A stretch of DNA of 20,128 bases, taken from positions 1 through 20,128 of the forward strand of contig JANOYE010000098.1 of the NCBI GenBank assembly GCA_031428695.1, given 5' to 3'. The notes beneath the pieces are model-generated. The model saw only the letters and a program-made list of their open reading frames with translations. It was not told the origin of the DNA and did not search any database. The translations under genes were made by a program, and so were the position numbers. This DNA is from JANYCG01 sp031428695 (lineage in GTDB: Bacteria > Pseudomonadota > Gammaproteobacteria > Burkholderiales > Burkholderiaceae_C). How positions within the stretch are numbered: position 1 is the first letter of the stretch; the number at the start of each line of letters is the position of its first letter. Of this stretch, positions 14,953-20,128 are shown in pieces.

Positions 14953-17900
14953 ATGCAGGGCCAACTTTTTACTCAGGATTTCTTGCGCCGTGCAGTCGCC
15001 GATACCCCACCGTTCCAAGCCTTGGCAGGGGACGGATTTGAAGCTTTCAGAAGCAGCCTGAGCGGCATTTTTCAGCCGCTGGATGCGGCGTCAACCATCA
15101 ATGAGGCGCAGACCGAATCGTTGGTGATCCACAAAGTTCTCGCCGCCCTCGGTTGGGGCGATGACACTTTGCCTCAAGTCAACTCGGACCCCAAAGGCCG
15201 CGAATCGGTACCCGACCTGCTCCTGTTTGCAAATACGGCCCAGAAGGCGCTGGCACTGCAGGAGCCCAAGGACGACCGGCGTTATCGCCACGGGTTGGCG
15301 ATTCTTGAGGCCAAGCGCTGGTTGCGTCCACTCGACCGGGGCGACGGCCAGGACGTTTACGACCCCGATGCACCGTCGTCCCAAATGCTGCGTTATTTGA
15401 GCCGTGTGGACGGCGCCTCAGACCGCGCCGTGAAATGGGGCATTCTTACTAACGGCGCTGTGTGGCGGCTCTACTGGCAAGACGCCCGCTCACGTGCCGA
15501 GGAATTTTTTGAAATTGACTTGGCATTTGCGCTGAGTGTTCACGGCGTGCAGCATGAACTGGACGAGATGGACCCCGTCTATGCGCTCAAGCTGTTTCAC
15601 CTGTTTTTCCATCGCGACGCTTTTTTGCCGCAAGCCTGGGACTCAACCGGGCGCAGTTTTCACGCATACGCCCTCAACGAAGCCCGGCTGTATGAAGAAA
15701 AGGTGTCGCAAGACCTGGGTGCCCGTGTGTTTGAGGAAGTCTTCCCGCAGTTGGCCGATGCCTTGGCGCGCGGGGATTTGCACGCGAAGACGCAAAAGAA
15801 GGGGATTGGCATCTCCACGCGCAACCAGTACACGCGGGAGTACCTCGACGAGGTGCGCGAGTCGGCGCTGGTGCTGCTATACCGCCTCCTGTTTCTCTTC
15901 TATGCAGAAGACCGCAACCTGCTCCCGGTGCGCGATGCGCGTTATGCGCCTTACAGTGTGCGCCGCCTGCGCGAACGGGTGCGCGACGACATTGAGGCCC
16001 GTAAAACCTTCTCCACCAAACTAGACAACATCTGGCGCGACCTGCAGGGTGCCTTCCAGTTGATCGACGAAGGCGACGACGCCGTGGGCATGCCCGCCTA
16101 CAACGGCGGCTTGTTCGACCGCGCCCGCGCGCCACTCTTGGTGCGCACCAAGGTGCCAGACGCCGTGATGGCACCCATCATCGACGCCCTGTCGCGCCGC
16201 ACCGAAGACCTGCTGCGTGGCTGGATCAACTACCGTGACCTGTCCGTTTCACACCTGGGGGGCATTTACGAGCGTCTGCTGGAATACACGTTAGAGCATG
16301 AAGTCCAGGCCATCGACACCTACAAAGACAAACCGGAAATCAATCGCATTGTGGCCAAGCCGGCCAGCTTTGCCCGCAAGGTGTCTGGCAGTTATTACAC
16401 CCATGATGACCTGGTTCGACTGATCCTGCGCGAGTCCGTAGGCCTGCTGGTGCGTGAGCGCGTGGACGCGTTCGGCACGCATCTGAAAAAGCTGAAGAAA
16501 AAAGCCTCACTCAACCCGGCGGATTGGGAAGCGCTGGACGCCAAAGACCCCGCCAGCCAGATACTGGAACTCAAGATTTGCGACCCTGCCATGGGCAGTG
16601 GCCACTTTTTGGTGGCACTGGTTGACGACCTGGCAGACCGGGTTCTTGAAGCCATTAACACGGCGACGCATGACGTTGCGGAACAGCCCTGGGCGGCGCA
16701 TCTTGTTGAGATAGGGCGGCCATGGCTGAGCCCGCTAGTAGCCAGGATTTCCGATATTCGCCGGAGCATCAAGACCACGGCCAACGCACATGGCTGGGCT
16801 GTGACGGATGCCCAACTGGACGACCGCCACATCGTGCGGCGCATGATCCTGAAGAAATGCATCTTTGGCGTTGACAAGAACCCCTTGGCCGTGGAGCTTG
16901 CCAAAACAGCACTGTGGCTGCACACGTTTACCGTGGGTGCGCCTCTTTCATTCCTGGACCATCACCTGAAAATTGGTGATAGCTTGCATGGGGAGCGGCT
17001 ACCTAGCGTGCAGCGCAATCTGAATGACTTGGGAATGCTGTTTCAACAAGCGGATTTGGTGCGCCTGGATCATGCGGCCCGTAGTTTGAGCAAAGTTGCA
17101 GACTTGACAGACGTTGATTTGGCAGAAGCCGAATTGTCAAAAAAATTGGCCACCGAGGCGTTGGCCCAAATTCAACCTATCAATGCACTCCTTGACTTTT
17201 GGCGAGCGCTGCGATGGATCGTGCCGAACTGGCCAGTTGATTCGCCGAAAAAATTGGCCAAATTGGGCGATGAAAACAGTCGATTGGCATTGGCTGAAAT
17301 TCTTTCCCTTGATCGAAATCTCGTCGGCATACTCGCTGAAGGCAAGATTTCCGGCCGCGGGCATGCAATTGACGCTGCGAACGCACTGCTTGCCCAGACT
17401 GAGGCGCTCGCTCGTCGTGAAACCTTCTTCCACTGGTGGACGGCGTTCCCGAATGTTTGGAAGCCGGACGGGACGGGTGGTTTTGACGCCGTGATTGGCA
17501 ACCCACCTTGGGACGTGGCCAAACTGGAAGAAATCAAATGGTTTTCGCAGCGTGATGTGGCTATCGCATTTGCCACCAACACTTCAGATCGGGACCAATT
17601 GATAGCCAAGCTCAAATCAGACGGAAAGCCGCTTTTCAACGAATTTATTGAGGCGCAGCAAAGCGCTGAAACCGCCTCGCGGGTATTGCGCAACTGTGGC
17701 GACTTCCCTCTTCTCTCCGGTGGTGATGTCAATTTGTACCGGGTGTTTGTCGAGCGTTCATGCGCCTTGTTGCATGCCGACGGTCTTGCCGCGTTGTTGG
17801 TGCCTTCGGACATCACGACGGGCAGGACAAGCGCCAAATTCTTCAAGGGGTTGGTGGAAGACAGGCGCGTGGGCGCCATATTCGATTTTGAGAACCGCAA

Positions 17901-19155
17901 ACCTTATTTTCCCGATGTTGATCGGCGTCAGAAATTTTGTGTCTTTTTGATCGGTGCTGAAAAGCGCCACTGGCCCAAAATTCATTGCGGCTTCTATTTG
18001 GCAGACGCGACTGAAATGAATCGGCGGGGTGGCACGTTTGAAATGACCGGCAAGGAACTTACTGCGCCCAACGCAAACAGCGGCGGTGCCGCCATGTTCC
18101 GCACTGCGAAAGATGCCAAATTGGCGGCTAAGGTATATACCAGCCAGGAGATTTTGGTGAAGCGTACCGGCGACCTGATTAAAAATCTCTGGCCTGTGAA
18201 GTATTCAAATCTATTTCACATGTCGGGAGACTCGAAGCTGTTTAAACGCAAGTCTGAATTGAAGGAAAGAGGTTGGGTAGAGGGGCAACTCCGCGTGTGG
18301 TCACATCCGGAGTTGGGGGCCGCCGTTCCCCTCTATGAAGGCAAGATGGTTCAACTCTATGACCATCGTGCGGCAGAGATTGTGATCAACCCCGCCAATT
18401 TGCACAGGCCGGCGCAAGAAGTTCCGGTTGCAGATGTCCGCAAAGCAAACCCGACTTTCCTTCCAGACGCCCAGTATTGGGTTTGCACCAGCGATTTCAG
18501 GTTTGGTGAAATGCCCAGCGCCGTGCTGGGCTTCAAAGACGTGACTTCTCCCACCAATGTCCGCTCGGCTATTGCGGCATTCATACCGGCGAGTGGCGCA
18601 GGTCACACATTTCCACTGCTGCTTCCCAAGGCAGGGACCACCAACCTTGACTACCTGCGTTGTGCGGCGTTGCTGCTGGCTAATCTGAATGCGTTTGCCT
18701 GTGATTTTTTCTTGCGTCAGAAACTGCAGACGCAGCACCTGACATTGTTCATGCTTGAACAGCTTCCTCTCATCGCCCCCGACCACTTCGAGCAAAGCAT
18801 CGGCAGTATCAAAATCGCCGACTTCATCCGCCAACAGGTGCTGGCCCTGACTTATACCGCGCACGACATGGCGCCATTCGCTCGCGACATGGGTTACGTG
18901 TATGAGGCAGGTGCCAACAAAGGCCAAGTGAAGCCGCCGTTCGTCTGGAACGACGAAGACCGCCGCCAGCGCATGGCCGCGCTGGATGGCCTGTTTTTCC
19001 ACCTCTACGGTTTGGGTGCCGACGATGCTGCCTACATCATGGACACCTTCCCCATCGTGCGCGAGCACGATGAAAAGGCCTTTGGCCGCTACCGTACCAA
19101 AGAAGATGTGCTGGCCAAACTGGCGGAAATTGAAGGTGGCAAATTGAGTGTTTAG
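14953..19155 (+). CDS. Single-chain restriction-modification enzyme (type IIG-like, Eco57I-type methylase)
   Basis: About 1400 residues in one chain. The N-terminal part carries a PD-(D/E)XK nuclease pattern: PDLLL with D88, then ILEAKRW with E119 and K121. The N6-adenine methylase has motif I DPAMGSGHF (544-552, S-adenosylmethionine binding), IFGVDKNPLAVELAKTAL (from about 637) and motif IV NPPW (850-853). About 300 residues separate motifs I and IV, more than in many methylases. The C-terminal third should hold target recognition. Expected role: cut unmodified foreign DNA and methylate self DNA. No helicase or separate specificity gene is seen, which favours type IIG over type I, ISP or BREX. 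The start is uncertain: ATG 14953 is chosen because the family-like part begins there, and ATG 14896 or 14845 would add a tail. No good ribosome-binding site was found. Base composition is uneven along the gene. Confidence 0.88.
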   Translation: MQGQLFTQDFLRRAVADTPPFQALAGDGFEAFRSSLSGIFQPLDAASTINEAQTESLVIHKVLAALGWGDDTLPQVNSDPKGRESVPDLLLFANTAQKALALQEPKDDRRYRHGLAILEAKRWLRPLDRGDGQDVYDPDAPSSQMLRYLSRVDGASDRAVKWGILTNGAVWRLYWQDARSRAEEFFEIDLAFALSVHGVQHELDEMDPVYALKLFHLFFHRDAFLPQAWDSTGRSFHAYALNEARLYEEKVSQDLGARVFEEVFPQLADALARGDLHAKTQKKGIGISTRNQYTREYLDEVRESALVLLYRLLFLFYAEDRNLLPVRDARYAPYSVRRLRERVRDDIEARKTFSTKLDNIWRDLQGAFQLIDEGDDAVGMPAYNGGLFDRARAPLLVRTKVPDAVMAPIIDALSRRTEDLLRGWINYRDLSVSHLGGIYERLLEYTLEHEVQAIDTYKDKPEINRIVAKPASFARKVSGSYYTHDDLVRLILRESVGLLVRERVDAFGTHLKKLKKKASLNPADWEALDAKDPASQILELKICDPAMGSGHFLVALVDDLADRVLEAINTATHDVAEQPWAAHLVEIGRPWLSPLVARISDIRRSIKTTANAHGWAVTDAQLDDRHIVRRMILKKCIFGVDKNPLAVELAKTALWLHTFTVGAPLSFLDHHLKIGDSLHGERLPSVQRNLNDLGMLFQQADLVRLDHAARSLSKVADLTDVDLAEAELSKKLATEALAQIQPINALLDFWRALRWIVPNWPVDSPKKLAKLGDENSRLALAEILSLDRNLVGILAEGKISGRGHAIDAANALLAQTEALARRETFFHWWTAFPNVWKPDGTGGFDAVIGNPPWDVAKLEEIKWFSQRDVAIAFATNTSDRDQLIAKLKSDGKPLFNEFIEAQQSAETASRVLRNCGDFPLLSGGDVNLYRVFVERSCALLHADGLAALLVPSDITTGRTSAKFFKGLVEDRRVGAIFDFENRKPYFPDVDRRQKFCVFLIGAEKRHWPKIHCGFYLADATEMNRRGGTFEMTGKELTAPNANSGGAAMFRTAKDAKLAAKVYTSQEILVKRTGDLIKNLWPVKYSNLFHMSGDSKLFKRKSELKERGWVEGQLRVWSHPELGAAVPLYEGKMVQLYDHRAAEIVINPANLHRPAQEVPVADVRKANPTFLPDAQYWVCTSDFRFGEMPSAVLGFKDVTSPTNVRSAIAAFIPASGAGHTFPLLLPKAGTTNLDYLRCAALLLANLNAFACDFFLRQKLQTQHLTLFMLEQLPLIAPDHFEQSIGSIKIADFIRQQVLALTYTAHDMAPFARDMGYVYEAGANKGQVKPPFVWNDEDRRQRMAALDGLFFHLYGLGADDAAYIMDTFPIVREHDEKAFGRYRTKEDVLAKLAEIEGGKLSV

Positions 19156-19187
19156 TGATTGCGTGTCTGAACGCTGAGGCTCGATGG

Positions 19188-19206
19188 AAACTTGATAAAA
19201 CTTGAT
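19188..19206 (+). repeat. Two tandem 10-base direct repeats upstream of the HTH-protease gene
   Basis: AAACTTGAT occurs at 19188-19196 and again at 19198-19206, a period of ten bases, close to one DNA helical turn. The second copy covers the -35 box of the predicted promoter. This placement suits an operator for the HTH protein itself. Confidence 0.6.
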
Positions 19207-19230
19207 TTTCGGCACAGAAAATGCAATAAT
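19202..19230 (+). promoter_or_regulatory. Predicted sigma-70 promoter of the HTH-ImmA/IrrE gene
   Basis: -35 TTGATT (19202-19207), spacer of exactly 17 bases, then -10 AATAAT (19225-19230) preceded by the extended -10 bases TGC. Transcription should start near 19237, only about three bases before ATG 19240. An inverted repeat, ATTTTC (19205-19210) and GAAAAT (19217-19222), fills most of the spacer and could bind a dimeric repressor. Confidence 0.65.
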
Positions 19231-19239
19231 CCACTGCCT

Positions 19240-20128
19240 ATGCATAAAGTTATCCACAGCGCATCCATCAAGGCCGCGATGGCCAAACGGGGATGGAGCC
19301 AGGAGCAACTGGCCAAAACAATCGGTGAATCGCCTCAGGTGGTGTCCAACTGGTTCCAGGGCAAGCACTTCCCCCGCCCTGACAAGCTGCTGAAACTGGC
19401 CAAAGTGCTCCAGCTTGGCTTTGACCAGTTGGTGATGCCAGAGGCCAATCGGCCCGTCATTGCGTTTCGCAAAAAGGCGGGGGCCAAGACCACCGACGAC
19501 CATGTCGCGCGTGCCATGGTGATGGGCAGTTTGCTCAAGACGTTGGTGCCATACCTGCCGCAACGCCGCGCGTTGCACACGCTGTTGCCCAGTCCATCCA
19601 CGGAATATTTTCTGCTGCAAAACGCAGTGACACAGGTGCGCGCGCGTCTTGGCTTGGGTGCTCTGGCTGTGCTTGGGTACGGGCATCTGATCAGCGAGTT
19701 CAAAAACAATGACGCCTTGCTGGTGCCGGTGTTGTGGGGCGTCAAGCAGAACCACAAGAACGCGCTCCATATCCTGCTGCCAGTGGACAAGGTGACTTTT
19801 GTGTATTTGAATCTGGATACCCATCTGGAAGACTTCAAATTCTGGATGGCGCATGAACTTGCCCATGTGTACACACCAGACCAAGCCGGCACCGAAGAGG
19901 GTGAAGATTTTGCCGATGCTTTTGCGGGGGCATTGTTGTTCCCGCAGGCGTGTGCGGAAGTTGCCTATGCCCGGGCGCAAGGGTTGGCGGCTGGGCAAGC
20001 AATCAATGTGTTGAAGAGCCACGCGGAAAAATGTGAAATCTCGCTTTACACCGTGTTCATGCAGGTTCAACTGTTCGCCAAAGCCAAAGGTTTGGCGGCG
20101 TTGCCGTTGACTGTTACTCAAATCCATG
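19240..20128 (+). CDS. HTH (XRE) domain fused to an ImmA/IrrE-family (M78) zinc peptidase, 3'-truncated
   Basis: 296 codons are visible with no stop before the window ends. Residues 9-64 form an XRE-type helix-turn-helix (KRGWSQEQLAKTIGESPQVVSNWFQGK, here named by its ends, then a PRPDKLLKLAKVL helix). After a linker, WMAHELAH contains the zinc motif H205-E206-x2-H209, followed by the acidic EEGEDFADAFAGALLFP stretch that supplies the third ligand in ImmA/IrrE proteases. In this family the protease usually cleaves a repressor or partner after a signal such as DNA damage, or the fused protein acts as antitoxin or autorepressor. The choice here is open. ATG 19240 gives the full first helix. ATG 19279, with AAGG five bases upstream, would cut that helix short. 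The gene lies 84 bases after the RM gene on the same strand. Confidence 0.85.
   Translation, partial: MHKVIHSASIKAAMAKRGWSQEQLAKTIGESPQVVSNWFQGKHFPRPDKLLKLAKVLQLGFDQLVMPEANRPVIAFRKKAGAKTTDDHVARAMVMGSLLKTLVPYLPQRRALHTLLPSPSTEYFLLQNAVTQVRARLGLGALAVLGYGHLISEFKNNDALLVPVLWGVKQNHKNALHILLPVDKVTFVYLNLDTHLEDFKFWMAHELAHVYTPDQAGTEEGEDFADAFAGALLFPQACAEVAYARAQGLAAGQAINVLKSHAEKCEISLYTVFMQVQLFAKAKGLAALPLTVTQIH
19250..19258 (+). other. Perfect DnaA-box sequence in the start of the HTH-protease gene
   Basis: TTATCCACA matches the consensus DnaA box exactly, four codons into the gene. One such match in 20 kb can arise by chance, and here it encodes ordinary residues (V-I-H), so a role is unproven. Confidence 0.2.

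Noticed and set aside
14953..19155. BREX PglX or DISARM methylase
   Set aside because: None of the partner genes (pglZ, brxC, helicases, drm genes) is visible, and the N-terminal nuclease pattern fits a stand-alone type IIG enzyme better. Genes beyond the window could change this.
18301..20127. 608-codon open frame on the minus strand
   Set aside because: It is antisense to the C-terminal part of the RM gene and to the HTH-ImmA/IrrE gene. Its translation has no recognisable domain, while both plus-strand genes carry clear motifs.

Overview
The window reads as a piece of a GC-rich betaproteobacterial chromosome. Protein style (Kup, GshB, AroQ, a CaiB-like protein with an unusual domain order, an LLM/MsnO8 oxidoreductase) and tight gene packing point to Burkholderiales, probably Comamonadaceae (Rhodoferax/Polaromonas-like). 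This is inferred from sequence feel, not from a search. No rRNA, tRNA, CRISPR array or insertion sequence was seen. No gene-free stretch exceeds about 150 bases.

Layout. (1) 1-2537, plus strand: the 3' part of a Kup potassium transporter, coupled by an ATGA overlap to glutathione synthetase gshB. (2) 2555-3976, minus strand: a class II glutamine amidotransferase followed by a four-cysteine uracil-DNA glycosylase. (3) 4016-5947, plus strand: a TIM-barrel amidohydrolase and a class II aldolase, ending in a 151-base intergenic region full of inverted repeats. (4) 6099-7502, minus strand: an LLM-class flavin oxidoreductase, an eight-cysteine CWC mini-protein and a 4-oxalocrotonate tautomerase-like protein. 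(5) 7563-9888, plus strand: an SMP-30/gluconolactonase-type lactonase and a CoA-transferase III protein with a TTG start. Blocks 3-5 look like general small-acid and lactone catabolism, with no single pathway recognisable.

(6) 9932-14469, plus strand: a compact envelope cassette. It holds an unrecognised secreted/anchored protein, a GT2-GtrA fusion (polyprenyl-phosphate sugar synthase plus flippase-like domain), a GT39/ArnT-like membrane glycosyltransferase and a PAP2 phosphatase. Together they could make, flip, transfer and recycle a lipid-linked sugar. (7) 14421-14858, minus strand: aroQ, whose 3' end overlaps the phosphatase gene tail-to-tail by 49 bases.

(8) 14953-20128, plus strand: the accessory part. 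A 1400-residue single-chain restriction-modification enzyme (PD-(D/E)XK nuclease, N6-adenine methylase, specificity region) is followed by a gene that runs off the window. The latter encodes a helix-turn-helix domain fused to an ImmA/IrrE (M78) zinc-protease domain. The methylase and specificity part of the RM gene is clearly AT-richer than its two ends. The HTH-protease gene has its own well-formed promoter, with direct and inverted repeats over it and a start codon so close to the -10 box that the mRNA may be leaderless. This pair is the best candidate in the window for a little-described defence or regulatory unit.
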